Notes: generated from the sequence alone by a model not told the origin. DNA of 64,000 nt from Dyadobacter psychrotolerans (GCF_004349265.1 NZ_SMFL01000009.1:224372-288371), one strand, 5' to 3'. Positions 34,519 through 44,200 are shown, numbered from the stretch's first letter. Numbers and translations: made by a program.

Positions 34519-36924
34519 TTAATTTCTTGGTGGTTTCCCGCCATTCAGGAGCCCCTGCATTCTTTCGAGTGTTTTCTTTTCACCACATAAGGACAAAAAT
34601 GCTTCACGTTCCAGATCCAGCAAATACTGTTCGGAAACGTTCTGCGGGTAACTCAAATCTCCCCCGTTAATCACATAAGCGAGTTTGTTGGCAATCTTTG
34701 CGTCGTGATCGGAAATGTAGTTTCCTAAGCGCATTTGGGCAACACCAGCCATAAATAAAGCCATACCTGCTTTTCCCTGAACTTTAATATCGCTCCTCTG
34801 TTTTGGCTGCGTATAACCATTTTCTGCCAGATCAATTGCTGCCTGTTTGGCTTCTGCAATTAATCTTGAACGGTTCAATACAATCTGGTCCTTTTCCTGA
34901 AGATAGTTCATAGTCCTGGCTTCCTGAGCAGATGTGGAAACTTTCGCCTGAGCAATGTTCATAAATGCCGTTTGCAAAATGTTCAGTTCCGTATCGCCTG
35001 CCTGATACATATCGGAACATCTTAAAGCCATTTCTTTGGTTCCTCCGCCGGCAGGAATGATACCAACACCAAATTCAACGAGCCCCATATACGTTTCGGC
35101 ATGTGCAACCACTTTATCGGCATGAAGATTTAATTCACAGCCGCCGCCTAAGGCAAGCGTGTGCGGCGCTGTAACCACAGGTATAGAAGAGTATCGGGCG
35201 CGCATCATGGTTTGCTGGAATTGCCCGATTACCATGTTAATCTCATCAAACTCCTGTTCGATAGCAAACATGAAAAGCATTGCCAGATTGGCTCCGGCCG
35301 AAAATGCTTCACTTGATTCGTTACCAATTACCAGACCGCGATATTCTTTCTCTGCTAAACTTATTCCTTTCTGGATTCCTTCAATTACCTCAGAACCCAT
35401 TGTATTCATTTTGGATTTAAATTCCAGGTTCAAAATCCCGTCACCAATATCATAAAGATTAGCTCCTGCATTTTTCCATACAATTTGTTTAGATAGGTTG
35501 CTTAACAGAATGAAGCTATCCTGACCCGGTATCTTTTTGTAGGTTTTCGAAGCTACATCGTAATACAGCCGTTTCCCGTTTTCAACTTTGTAGAAAGATT
35601 CGTTTCCTGCATTCACCATTTCATAAACCCAGTCCGCCGGCTTCATGTTGGCTTCTTCCATGATACCTAACATGCTTTTAACCCCAATGGCATCCCAGGT
35701 TTCGAATAGTCCAAGCTGCCAGCCAAAACCAGCCGAAATTGCCTGGTCAATCCGGAAGATTTCGTCCGAGATCTCAGGAATACGGAACGAAGCATATTTA
35801 AAAATATCAGAAAACGTTTTGCGGTAAAATTCTCCCGCTTTATCCTTCCCGGCAAGTAAAACACTAAAACGCTTTGGTACTTCACCAATCGCTTTTGTTG
35901 CTTCCAAAGTGGCGAATTTTACCTTTTCGGAAGGTTTATATTCCAATGTCGAAAAGTCAAGGGCTAGAATAACCGACTTACCTTTTTCATCTTTAATTTT
36001 TTTATAAAAACCCTGACCGGTTTTGTCTCCCAGCCATTTATTATCAAACAATTTCTGCATCACCGACGGCAAAATAAATGCGTCACGCGATTCGTCAGTT
36101 CCTTCTCCCGATGCATACAGATTATTGGCAACATGCACCGTTGTATCCAGTCCAACCACATCAGAAAGTCGGTATGTTCCGGATTTTGGGCGACCTACCA
36201 CCGGCCCCGTCAGCTTATCCACCTCATCCACGCTCAGATTCATTTCCTCAGCCACGCGCATGGTTTGAATCAAAGCATAAATTCCAAGCCGATTGGCAAT
36301 AAAACCAGGTGTATCTTTACATAGAACCGTCGTTTTTCCCAGGAAAAGATCACCGTAATGCATTAGAAAATCGACCACCGACTGATCCGTTTCAGCGGTA
36401 GGAATGATTTCCAGCAAACGTAAATATCTCGGTGGATTAAAAAAATGTGTCCCGCAGAAATTCCTTTTAAAATCTTCGCTACGGCCCTCTGCCATTAGAT
36501 GAATCGGAATTCCTGACGTATTGGAAGTAATCAGCGTACCTGGCTTGCGGTGCTCCTCCACTTTTTCATACAGACTCTTTTTGATATCCAGCCGCTCAAC
36601 AACTACCTCGATAACCCAGTCATAATTTTTAATGTCTTTCAGGTTATCATCAAAGTTGCCAAGTTTCACTCTGGATGCAAAGTCAGGACTGTACAAGGAT
36701 GCGGGCGTAGCCTTCAGCGTCTGCTGGAAAGAATCATTAACAATCCTGTTCCTTACTGCCGGATGTTCGGTCGTGAGACCTTTTGCTTTCTCAGCGTCAT
36801 TAGGTTCCTTTGGAACAATATCAAGAAGTAAAACTTCTACACCTATGTTGGCAAAATGGCTGGCAATGCGCGATCCCATAATACCTGAACCAAGAACAGC
36901 AACTTTACGAATGGAACGATTCAT
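34519..36924 (-). CDS. Fused 3-hydroxyacyl-CoA dehydrogenase/enoyl-CoA hydratase
   Basis: An 801 aa bifunctional fatty acid beta-oxidation enzyme in FadN-type order: NAD-dependent 3-hydroxyacyl-CoA dehydrogenase first (VAVLGSGIMGSRIASHFANIG; HFFNPPRYLRLLEIIP with the catalytic His; DTPGFIANRLG), then an enoyl-CoA hydratase/isomerase domain from about 500 (EAFSAGANLAML oxyanion loop; LALGGGCELNLHADKVV; GLVEFGVGIIPAGGGTKEMALR). It hydrates and oxidises acyl-CoA intermediates. The thiolase and acyl-CoA dehydrogenase genes that often accompany it are not adjacent. A MarR regulator lies 145 nt upstream on the same strand. Confidence 0.95.
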   Translation of the reverse strand: MNRSIRKVAVLGSGIMGSRIASHFANIGVEVLLLDIVPKEPNDAEKAKGLTTEHPAVRNRIVNDSFQQTLKATPASLYSPDFASRVKLGNFDDNLKDIKNYDWVIEVVVERLDIKKSLYEKVEEHRKPGTLITSNTSGIPIHLMAEGRSEDFKRNFCGTHFFNPPRYLRLLEIIPTAETDQSVVDFLMHYGDLFLGKTTVLCKDTPGFIANRLGIYALIQTMRVAEEMNLSVDEVDKLTGPVVGRPKSGTYRLSDVVGLDTTVHVANNLYASGEGTDESRDAFILPSVMQKLFDNKWLGDKTGQGFYKKIKDEKGKSVILALDFSTLEYKPSEKVKFATLEATKAIGEVPKRFSVLLAGKDKAGEFYRKTFSDIFKYASFRIPEISDEIFRIDQAISAGFGWQLGLFETWDAIGVKSMLGIMEEANMKPADWVYEMVNAGNESFYKVENGKRLYYDVASKTYKKIPGQDSFILLSNLSKQIVWKNAGANLYDIGDGILNLEFKSKMNTMGSEVIEGIQKGISLAEKEYRGLVIGNESSEAFSAGANLAMLFMFAIEQEFDEINMVIGQFQQTMMRARYSSIPVVTAPHTLALGGGCELNLHADKVVAHAETYMGLVEFGVGIIPAGGGTKEMALRCSDMYQAGDTELNILQTAFMNIAQAKVSTSAQEARTMNYLQEKDQIVLNRSRLIAEAKQAAIDLAENGYTQPKQRSDIKVQGKAGMALFMAGVAQMRLGNYISDHDAKIANKLAYVINGGDLSYPQNVSEQYLLDLEREAFLSLCGEKKTLERMQGLLNGGKPPRN

Positions 36925-36953
36925 TATTTAAAGATTTTGGTTTTTAGGATTAA

Positions 36954-36978
36954 TAGCTATTGGCTTTTAGCTGGTAGC
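36954..36978. repeat. Dispersed intergenic repeat, copy 1
   Basis: TAGCTATTGGCTTTTAGC (36954-36971) recurs exactly, inverted, at 40064-40081; the following TAGCTGGTAGC (36968-36978) recurs at 59750-59760. All copies are intergenic, and the local sequence is internally repetitive (tagctat, tagctggtagctat). Confidence 0.7.
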
Positions 36979-37069
36979 TATTAGCCTTTTGTTTTAATAT
37001 TTTTTACCGGTCGGATGGCGAAAAAGCCATCCGACCAGCTTCCTCCATCTTCCCTTTTCCCTTTGCTCC

Positions 37070-37534
37070 TCACATCTCCTCCTCCACATCCCCGGCTTTC
37101 AGCTTCTGATTTTCTTCTTCCACCAGTTTGTTTATGTCTTTGATCACATCAAAAAAAGTAACCAGTTTATCCAGGGGAATTTTGTCACGGATCATTGTAT
37201 TGAATGAAATGACACCTTCTTTCGCCAGTTCACGTTTTTCTTTTCCAAGATCGGTGAGCATAATTCTCACAAAGCGTTTATCATTCTCACTGACCTCACG
37301 GGTAATCAAACCACGTTCTTCCAGGTTTTTAAGCATGCGGACAAGGCTTCTTGGCTCCATTCCCAGCAAAGGCGCTATTTTCGTAGCAGGCGTGCCATTT
37401 TCAATGTCAATATTCAGCAACACATAACCCACAGCCATTGTTGTATCAAACCGCGCAGCATAGGCATTGTACATTCTTGAAATAGAATGCCAGGCCCATT
37501 TTATCTGGAAATCAATCGTTTTTTCCTTGCGCAT
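37070..37534 (-). CDS. MarR-family transcriptional regulator
   Basis: A 154 aa winged-helix MarR protein. The DNA-binding part reads TPATKIAPLLGMEPRSLVRMLKNLEERGLITREVSENDKRFVRIMLTDLGKE (about 55-110), with the DxR wing motif as NDKRFV. Terminal helices form the dimer interface. Position directly upstream of the beta-oxidation gene suggests control of fatty acid breakdown, with acyl-CoA or a fatty acid as likely ligand (inference). Its promoter region contains a CTTAC-N4-GTAAG inverted repeat. Confidence 0.92.
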   Translation of the reverse strand: MRKEKTIDFQIKWAWHSISRMYNAYAARFDTTMAVGYVLLNIDIENGTPATKIAPLLGMEPRSLVRMLKNLEERGLITREVSENDKRFVRIMLTDLGKEKRELAKEGVISFNTMIRDKIPLDKLVTFFDVIKDINKLVEEENQKLKAGDVEEEM

Positions 37535-37574
37535 CTTTTCAGATTTATATTGATGTCAGAGTTTGTCTTACTTA

Positions 37575-37606
37575 CAAATGTAAGAAAAGACAGGAATATT
37601 ATGCAA
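37575..37606 (-). promoter_or_regulatory. marR promoter with overlapping inverted repeat
   Basis: On the minus strand TTG (37606-37604) and TACATTTG (37582-37575) are 21 nt apart, a good Bacteroidota promoter. The -7 box lies inside CTTAC-AAAT-GTAAG (37571-37584), so a repressor bound there would block initiation; autoregulation by MarR is a reasonable guess. Confidence 0.65.
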
Positions 37607-37623
37607 GCATACTAATTTACTTA

Positions 37624-37660
37624 TCAAAAAAATAGCGCTGTACGAATCCATACAGCGCCG
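37624..37660 (-). terminator. Terminator after TlpA-like gene
   Basis: An 8-bp stem GCGCTGTA/TACAGCGC (37635-37642 with 37651-37658), followed on the minus strand by a T-rich run, lies 15 nt after the stop. Confidence 0.8.
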
Positions 37661-37673
37661 GCACTATTTTTGA

Positions 37674-38921
37674 CTATTTCTCATCAACCATTTTAGTAAT
37701 CAGCCCGTTAAATTCTTCCACAAACTGTTCGTAAAACTTGCCGGTTCCCGGTCCGGAAAAGCCGGTATGTATCTCACGAACTTTTCCCTTTTTATCAATG
37801 AAAATAGTTGTTGGATAAGACATTACCTTATTCAACATCGGCAGCGCTTTTGCTGTCGCCTCGTCCGTGTTTGTTCCTGCAAGCACAACCGGATAATCCA
37901 TATTGAAACGGTTTATCATTTTTTTAATCTTAGGATTTGAAACTTCAGGTTTATCCGACCGTTCAAAGGCCAATCCGACAATTTCAACACCGCGTTCTTT
38001 GTTGTTTTTATACCAGGGAGCCAGGAAATTGGTTTCGTCCATACAGTTCGGACACCAGGAACCCAGTATCTGAAGAATAACAACCTTATCCTTAAACCTC
38101 GGATCCTTTAAAGAAACCAGCTTACCATTTGCATCTGGAAAGGAAAAATCAACTTTATCAAAACCGGGTTTCAGGAAAGTAAGTTTGGTGGCATCCGGCA
38201 GTTTTGCCTCTGGGTTTGTTTTTGCCTCCCAGGTTTTATAAGCCTTAATCCCGGACCACAAAGCACCTTTCAGACTTCCGTCTCCCTGAATCGCTGCCTT
38301 AAACAACATTGCATTCGAACCATCAAAAGTGGATAAAAACAAACTGTCACCGTTTACATTTCCGTTCAGATAGCGGTAATCCCCTGTCGGGGTTAAAAAA
38401 GAACCTTCTACTTCACTACCTTTTTGTGTAAAATTTCCGACTGAAACAGTTGAGTCACCGGTAGCAGGGTTAATAAATAGGGTTGACCATTTTCCGGTTA
38501 TATCCTTTTTGCTTTTTGCTTCACCATCTTTAAAAAATCGAAAGTTTTGGCCAAATGTCGCTTCAAAAGGCAGAGATGCAACAACCGCGCCTTCCTTCAA
38601 CCGGCTGTATCTTCCTTTTAAAACATCCTTTTCAAGACTTGCTACGATTTCCGCATCAAAAAGCTCCATAGGGATATGCAGGGAATCTTTTTCAAAATAA
38701 GCTGTATCCAGACGAAGACGTTCTGCTCCGTTCACTGAGTATATTGTATAGCTCTTTCCATTCGGATTTTCAAATATGTCCAACAGCAACGGAAGCTGCT
38801 GTCCGTCACGGGTCAATGTGGCCCGCCAGATACCGCGTTTCAGATTCGTGTCCGCAGAAGAACCGCAGCCTGCGATGCCGGCAATAATAAATATTGCGAT
38901 AAAAAAATTTATTGCTCTCAT
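37674..38921 (-). CDS. TlpA-like thiol-disulfide oxidoreductase lipoprotein
   Basis: A protein of about 415 aa. The chosen ATG (38921) gives a lipoprotein signal ending FIIAGIAGC (Cys19). Residues about 25-255 form a beta-rich domain seen in many Bacteroidota AhpC/TSA-like proteins; the C-terminal thioredoxin domain (about 265-410) has LGSWCPNCMDE (active CxxC) and a cis-Pro in MSYPTTIFI. It probably reduces or isomerises disulfides in the periplasm, or acts in cytochrome maturation or stress. The upstream TTG/ATG choices would break the signal peptide. Confidence 0.9.
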   Translation of the reverse strand: MRAINFFIAIFIIAGIAGCGSSADTNLKRGIWRATLTRDGQQLPLLLDIFENPNGKSYTIYSVNGAERLRLDTAYFEKDSLHIPMELFDAEIVASLEKDVLKGRYSRLKEGAVVASLPFEATFGQNFRFFKDGEAKSKKDITGKWSTLFINPATGDSTVSVGNFTQKGSEVEGSFLTPTGDYRYLNGNVNGDSLFLSTFDGSNAMLFKAAIQGDGSLKGALWSGIKAYKTWEAKTNPEAKLPDATKLTFLKPGFDKVDFSFPDANGKLVSLKDPRFKDKVVILQILGSWCPNCMDETNFLAPWYKNNKERGVEIVGLAFERSDKPEVSNPKIKKMINRFNMDYPVVLAGTNTDEATAKALPMLNKVMSYPTTIFIDKKGKVREIHTGFSGPGTGKFYEQFVEEFNGLITKMVDEK

Positions 38922-39061
38922 GTTCAACTTATTGATGGGAAATAACAGGTAGGTCATTAAAATTAAATCCTTTGGGAACAGGTATTCCTACGCCTTAAAA
39001 TTGTTAAGTTTGTAACTGCCTCATGGCAAGAAATAGTTCCTACGCACGTTGCTTTTAATAA

Positions 39062-39976
39062 ATGGAGTTGCAAAATACATATCACGAACCGGTCATGCTA
39101 TCGGAATGCCTGGAAGGATTGAATATCCGGCCCGATGGAATTTATGTCGACGTTACCTTCGGAGGCGGCGGTCATTCGCGCGCTATTCTGGAAAAACTGA
39201 CGACAGGCCGCCTGCTCGTTTTTGATCAGGATCCTGATGCTGTGGCAAATGCAGAAGAATTTAAGGGAGATGAAAGATTTACCTTTATCGCTGCCAACTT
39301 CCGGCATATAAAACGTTATCTGCGGCTTCACAAGGCCGAAAAAGTGGATGGTATTTTAGCAGACCTTGGTGTTTCTTCTCATCAGATTAATACGCCTCTA
39401 CGCGGTTTTTCAACGCGTTTCGATGCAGATCTGGACATGCGGATGAATCCGAACAGTGAAAAAACGGCCAGGGAAGTACTTAATGTCCGTTCTGCTGCTG
39501 AGCTGCAAAAAATATTCGGGATGTATGGCGAAGTTCACAATGCCAAAACAGCGGCAGAAGCCATATTCTCTTCACGACACAATTCTCCTGTTGAAACGAT
39601 TAACGACCTGAAGGGAATTTTAATGAAATATGCCCCTCGTCACCGCGAAAACAAATACTTTGCGCAGGTATTTCAGGCATTACGTATTGAGGTAAACGAT
39701 GAGCTGAAAGTTTTGGAAGAATTCCTGATGCAGGTTCCGGAGGTGTTAAATCCGCAAGGAAGGCTGGTTGTGATGTCCTACCACTCTCTGGAAGACCGAC
39801 TCGTGAAAAACTTTATCCAAAAAGGAAAATTTGACGGTGAAGTCGAAAAGGATTTTTACGGAAATGAAATCAAACCTTTGAAAAGTATTACCCGCAAACC
39901 GGTGGAAGCGACACAGGAAGAAGTGGCAAGAAATCCAAGGGCCAGAAGTGCGAAGTTGCGTATTGCGGAGAAATAG
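39062..39976 (+). CDS. rsmH: 16S rRNA (cytosine-1402-N4)-methyltransferase
   Basis: A 304 aa SAM-dependent methyltransferase of the MraW/RsmH family. It begins YHEPVMLSECLEGLNIRPDGIYVDVTFGGGGHSRAIL, with the SAM-binding FGGGGHS; ILADLGVSSHQI, RGFSTRFDADLDMRMN and VMSYHSLEDRLVKNF are family hallmarks. It methylates C1402 in the ribosomal decoding centre. It heads the division/cell-wall cluster; mraZ, usually before it, is not present. Confidence 0.97.
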   Translation: MELQNTYHEPVMLSECLEGLNIRPDGIYVDVTFGGGGHSRAILEKLTTGRLLVFDQDPDAVANAEEFKGDERFTFIAANFRHIKRYLRLHKAEKVDGILADLGVSSHQINTPLRGFSTRFDADLDMRMNPNSEKTAREVLNVRSAAELQKIFGMYGEVHNAKTAAEAIFSSRHNSPVETINDLKGILMKYAPRHRENKYFAQVFQALRIEVNDELKVLEEFLMQVPEVLNPQGRLVVMSYHSLEDRLVKNFIQKGKFDGEVEKDFYGNEIKPLKSITRKPVEATQEEVARNPRARSAKLRIAEK

Positions 39977-39981
39977 GTTTA

Positions 39982-40081
39982 AAAGATTTTCACGCAGAGC
40001 AGATGAGTTTGGCGCAGAGATCGCGAAGAATAAAAAAATTATGTACGATGCTTATAGCTGAATGCTAAAAGCCAATAGCTA
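39982..40081. repeat. Intergenic repeat patch between rsmH and ftsL-like gene
   Basis: The gap holds two repeat types. First, ATTTTCACGCAGAG...GGCGCAGAGATCGCGAAGA (about 39987-40028), resembling the degenerate cgcagag-type intergenic repeats seen in many bacteria. Second, GCTAAAAGCCAATAGCTA at 40064-40081, an exact inverted copy of the sequence at 36954-36971. It ends 4 nt before the next ATG. Confidence 0.6.
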
Positions 40082-40085
40082 AAAC

Positions 40086-40496
40086 ATGGCTGTCAATAAA
40101 CGAAGACCGAAACCTGTTCCGCCAAAAGTAAAAAAAACAAAAAGGGAATACAGTCTTTTCAACTGGCTGAACCGTTTTTTGCCTTTGGATAAATTATTTG
40201 GAGAGAAAGAACCCGGCCACGAAGAGCGTGTTCCGGTAAAGTATTTCTATTACTTCGGCTGGGTCGTTATTTTGCTTGTGCTTTATGAACGAATCGGCTT
40301 TGAATCGGAGAGTTACGTCCGAAACAGTATCAAATTAAAAAAGGAAGTGGATGATCTGCGGGCTGAGTATACTTCCATTCACGCTGAATATCAGAAGGAA
40401 GGGAAGCAGTCGGTTGTGATAGAAAGAGTGAAAGATTCCGGACTGGAGGAAAATCTTACACCGCCTAAAAAAATTATCATTGCAAAAGACGAATGA
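40086..40496 (+). CDS. ftsL: FtsL-like division protein
   Basis: A 136 aa single-pass membrane protein: basic N-terminal cytoplasmic part (1-55), one helix about 57-73 (YFGWVVILLVLYERI), then a coiled-coil-forming segment (SIKLKKEVDDLRAEYTSIHAEYQ). Topology, size and position between rsmH and the FtsI-type PBP identify it as the FtsL equivalent of Bacteroidota, which diverges strongly in sequence. It would help recruit the septal wall synthase. Confidence 0.8.
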   Translation: MAVNKRRPKPVPPKVKKTKREYSLFNWLNRFLPLDKLFGEKEPGHEERVPVKYFYYFGWVVILLVLYERIGFESESYVRNSIKLKKEVDDLRAEYTSIHAEYQKEGKQSVVIERVKDSGLEENLTPPKKIIIAKDE

Positions 40497-40564
40497 CATA
40501 CTTCACTTATAAAATCACAACACACTCAATCATTTCGTCCTAAATATTTCTATTGCTGCAAGTC

Positions 40565-42709
40565 ATGAAGAACGATGTAGAAAGCGGTCAGAATAATAAA
40601 AAAGCATTAATAAACCGTGCGCGAACCGTAGGCTGGGCCCTTGGTTTGCTTGCAATCCTGGTTTTTGCAAAGCTGATCCGTGTTCAGTATTACGATACAT
40701 TCAAAGGAAAAACGTGGGTCGAGTATTCGGTAAAAAATGATCTGAAACTGGACACGATTCCTGCAATGCGTGGAAATATCTATTCCAGCGACAATAGTTT
40801 ACTTGCTACGTCTCTGCCTTATTATTATGTTGGTCTGGACACGAAAGTAGCCGATTCAACATATTTCAGGGAAAACCTGGACCAACTGGCGCGGTTGCTT
40901 TCAAAAAATTTCGGAGAATTAAGCGCTTCCGAATACAAAAGTAAAATCCTGCGTTACCGGGTAAGCAAGAGCAAAAGATATTTACGCTTAAAAAGTAAAG
41001 AAATCAGCCACCTTGATCGTGAAAAGATAAAAGAGTGGCCGTTTTTTGCAAAAGAGAGAAAAGGCGGAGGTGGTAAGTTTGAAACAATTTACAAACGCTA
41101 TAAACCTTTCAGTCCAATGGCAGACCGTACCATTGGCGGCACAGATCCCAAAAGCGGCAGAGGTTATATTGGTATAGAAGCCAGTTTTGATAAAAAACTT
41201 GAAGGAAAAGCAGGAATCGGCTGGGTGGAAATGGTCGAAGGCGGAATGAAAATCCCGGTTGGCGATGCTCTGAATGTTCAGCCGGAAACCGGCAGGGATA
41301 TTTATACCACTCTGGATATGAATTACCAGGACATGGCTGAAATCGCTCTACGCCGTAAGCTTACTGAAATGCAGGCAGATTTTGGCTCGGTGGTAATTAT
41401 GGAAGTGGCAACCGGAGAAATCCGCGCTATGGCCAATCTTACCAAGCGATCCAATGATAAATATGAAGAAGTTTTTAATTATGCCTTAGCCGGCAGTAAT
41501 GATCCCGGATCAACCTTTAAGCTGGCGACGATGATGGCTTTGCTGGAAGAAACCAACATGGATCCGGATAAAATTACGGTAAATACGGGAACAGGAGCAC
41601 TTCGTTTTCGTAATCATACAATTAAAGATGCGCATCGGGGTGGTTTTGGTGTAATAACTGCTTCACAGGTATTGGAAAAGTCGTCCAATATCGGAATCGT
41701 TCTGCTTATGCAGCGCTATTTTGCCAATAAGCCGGATAAATACCTGGAATATTTAAAACAATTTCATTTGACCAGCCCAACCGGTATTCACATGAAAGGT
41801 GAAAAGCCGCCGCTGATCCGTGACCGCAGTTCTAAGTTCTGGAGTAATTATTCGCTCTACTTTATGGCCCATGGTTATGAAATGCAAATGACTCCTTTGC
41901 AAACTCTTGCTTTTTATAACGCAGTCGCCAACGATGGTTATTGGGTTCGCCCGATGGTGGTACGTGAAATCAGGAGCGCGGAAAAAGTGGAAGACAAAAT
42001 GGTGCCTTATGTTGAAGAAAAGCCAATTGCTTCACCTGAAACAATCAGAAAGTTAAAAAAAATGCTGGAAGGTGTCGTGAATAACGGGCTCGCAAAAAAC
42101 ATCAAATCGGATCTGTATAAAATTGCAGGAAAGACCGGTACCGCCAGAAAACTGATCAATGGAATTTATACCGAGGGAAGGAACTATACTTCTTTCGCGG
42201 GTTATTTTCCTGCCGACAAGCCTAAATACAGCTGCATTGTCATTATTGATAATCCAAGAAGTTCCGGTGCAGATTATACCCGTTATGCAGGAAGTGTTGC
42301 CGCCCCGGTTTTCAAAGAAGTTGCCGACAGGATTTATGCTTATGATGTAGCCATTCAAAAACCGGTAAAAGATTCGATCCCTGAAAAAAGCAAAGACTTA
42401 AGATGGGCCGGAAAAGCTTCCGATCTTAAAATAATCAGTGAAGAATTAAAACTCACCGCGCTGCCGGAAGGTGCAGAATATGCCGTGGGTTCCATTGTGG
42501 ATAAAGGTAAGCCTAGATGGAAAACTTTGGCTGTAAAATCAAAGGAAGTACCTGATTTGCAGGGATTAGCCATGCGGGATGCACTTTATATTCTTGAAAA
42601 TAAAGGATACAAAGTTACTTTCAAAGGTTCAGGAAAGGTAGTGGAACAATCTCTTCCGCCGGGAGCAAACAACAGCGGCATTAAAACGATATTATTAACG
42701 TTACAGTAA
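40565..42709 (+). CDS. ftsI: FtsI-type penicillin-binding protein with PASTA domain
   Basis: A class B PBP (transpeptidase) of about 714 aa. One N-terminal membrane helix (about 20-38), a PBP dimer domain (about 60-230), a transpeptidase domain with STFK (in DPGSTFKLA), SSN (EKSSNIGIV) and KTGT (AGKTGTARK), and a single PASTA domain at the C-terminus (VPDLQGLAMRDALYILENKGYKV). It crosslinks septal peptidoglycan. ATG at 40565 is preferred to a TTG four codons earlier. murE follows after 9 nt. Confidence 0.95.
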   Translation: MKNDVESGQNNKKALINRARTVGWALGLLAILVFAKLIRVQYYDTFKGKTWVEYSVKNDLKLDTIPAMRGNIYSSDNSLLATSLPYYYVGLDTKVADSTYFRENLDQLARLLSKNFGELSASEYKSKILRYRVSKSKRYLRLKSKEISHLDREKIKEWPFFAKERKGGGGKFETIYKRYKPFSPMADRTIGGTDPKSGRGYIGIEASFDKKLEGKAGIGWVEMVEGGMKIPVGDALNVQPETGRDIYTTLDMNYQDMAEIALRRKLTEMQADFGSVVIMEVATGEIRAMANLTKRSNDKYEEVFNYALAGSNDPGSTFKLATMMALLEETNMDPDKITVNTGTGALRFRNHTIKDAHRGGFGVITASQVLEKSSNIGIVLLMQRYFANKPDKYLEYLKQFHLTSPTGIHMKGEKPPLIRDRSSKFWSNYSLYFMAHGYEMQMTPLQTLAFYNAVANDGYWVRPMVVREIRSAEKVEDKMVPYVEEKPIASPETIRKLKKMLEGVVNNGLAKNIKSDLYKIAGKTGTARKLINGIYTEGRNYTSFAGYFPADKPKYSCIVIIDNPRSSGADYTRYAGSVAAPVFKEVADRIYAYDVAIQKPVKDSIPEKSKDLRWAGKASDLKIISEELKLTALPEGAEYAVGSIVDKGKPRWKTLAVKSKEVPDLQGLAMRDALYILENKGYKVTFKGSGKVVEQSLPPGANNSGIKTILLTLQ

Positions 42710-42718
42710 ATTCCATTT

Positions 42719-44200
42719 ATGGATATTGATAAGGGAAAATCTTTAAATACATTACTTCAAAACATTAGCGGTACCACTATCACCGGACCTTCCGATGTTT
42801 TGATTCAGAATTTGATATTAGATTCAAGAAGGGTCTCTGCAGGAAGTTTGTTTGTAGCATTACGCGGCACGCAGACCGATGGACACCAGTTCATCGACAC
42901 CGCAGTTAATTCCGGAGCATCGGCTATTCTTTGCGAAGAACTTCCCGCCAACATAAATCCTGAGGTCACTTATATTACCGTAAAAGATTCTGCGGAAGCG
43001 ATGGGACTGATTGCTTCTGAATTTTATGGAAATCCCTCCAAAAGACTTACGCTTGTTGGTGTAACCGGCACAAATGGAAAAACTTCGGTTGCCACTTTTC
43101 TTTTTCAACTGTTCCGTGGTTTAGGCTACCGATGCGGTTTGCTTTCCACCGTGCAAAACCAGGTTGAAGATGAGGTTATTCCGTCCACGCATACCACTCC
43201 GGATTCTATCGCACTAAATCAGCTTTTGGCTTTGATGCTGGAAAAAGGTTGCTCACATGTGTTTATGGAAGTAAGCTCCCATGCGGTCGCACAGCATCGC
43301 ATTACGGGGTTACAGTTTGCAGGAGGTATTTTTACCAATATCACACACGATCACCTCGATTTTCACAAGACATTTGATAATTATATCAAAGCAAAAAAAG
43401 GCTTCTTCGACCAGCTTCCAAAATCCGCCTTTGCGCTTGTTAATGTAGACGACCGGCGCGGCTCTGTGATGGTTCAGAATACAAAGGCAAAAATTGAAAC
43501 TTACTCCCTTCAGACGATGGCTTCCTTTAAAGGGAAAATCATTTCTGACACGCTTACGGGCATGCACATGGAAATCAACATGCATGAGGTTTGGTTTAGG
43601 GTAATTGGCCGTTTTAATGCTTACAATTTACTTTCTGTATTTGGTGCTGCGGTTTTACTGGGTGAAGATCCTGAGATCGTTTTAACTGTACTTTCTGCAC
43701 TTAAAAGTCCTCCCGGAAGGTTTGAACAATTTCATTCTGCCGATAACATCGTTGGTATCGTGGATTATGCACATACACCCGACGCGCTGGAAAATGTTCT
43801 TCAAACCATTACGCATTTACGTCATGGAAATGAAAAAGTGATTACCGTTGTTGGCTGTGGAGGAAACCGAGATGCAGAAAAGCGGCCGAAAATGGCTGAA
43901 ATTGCATGTAAGTACAGCAACCGGGTTATTCTTACTTCCGATAATCCGCGCTACGAAGATCCTACGGACATTTTGGATCAGATGCGAAAAGGAGTGCCTC
44001 CTCTTGATTACAAAAAAACTACTGTCATTGAAGACCGTAAAGAAGCGATTTTCCGTGCTTATGAAGAAGCAAGTCCGGAAGACATTATTCTAATTGCGGG
44101 AAAAGGACATGAAAATTACCAGGAAATCAAAGGCGTAAAACATCATTTTGACGATAAGGAAGTGCTGGGACAAGCTTTTCTTGAATACCCGAAAAACTAA
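42719..44200 (+). CDS. murE: UDP-MurNAc-tripeptide synthetase
   Basis: A 493 aa Mur ligase that adds the third amino acid to UDP-MurNAc-L-Ala-D-Glu. The ATP loop is VGVTGTNGKTSVAT, the central domain has HVFMEVSSHAVAQHRI and FTNITHDHLDFHKTFDNYIKAK (carbamylated Lys), and the C-terminal domain has DNPR (TSDNPRYEDP), the meso-diaminopimelate selecting motif. The organism therefore most likely has Dap-type peptidoglycan. It is cotranscribed with ftsI and probably mraY. Confidence 0.97.
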   Translation: MDIDKGKSLNTLLQNISGTTITGPSDVLIQNLILDSRRVSAGSLFVALRGTQTDGHQFIDTAVNSGASAILCEELPANINPEVTYITVKDSAEAMGLIASEFYGNPSKRLTLVGVTGTNGKTSVATFLFQLFRGLGYRCGLLSTVQNQVEDEVIPSTHTTPDSIALNQLLALMLEKGCSHVFMEVSSHAVAQHRITGLQFAGGIFTNITHDHLDFHKTFDNYIKAKKGFFDQLPKSAFALVNVDDRRGSVMVQNTKAKIETYSLQTMASFKGKIISDTLTGMHMEINMHEVWFRVIGRFNAYNLLSVFGAAVLLGEDPEIVLTVLSALKSPPGRFEQFHSADNIVGIVDYAHTPDALENVLQTITHLRHGNEKVITVVGCGGNRDAEKRPKMAEIACKYSNRVILTSDNPRYEDPTDILDQMRKGVPPLDYKKTTVIEDRKEAIFRAYEEASPEDIILIAGKGHENYQEIKGVKHHFDDKEVLGQAFLEYPKN

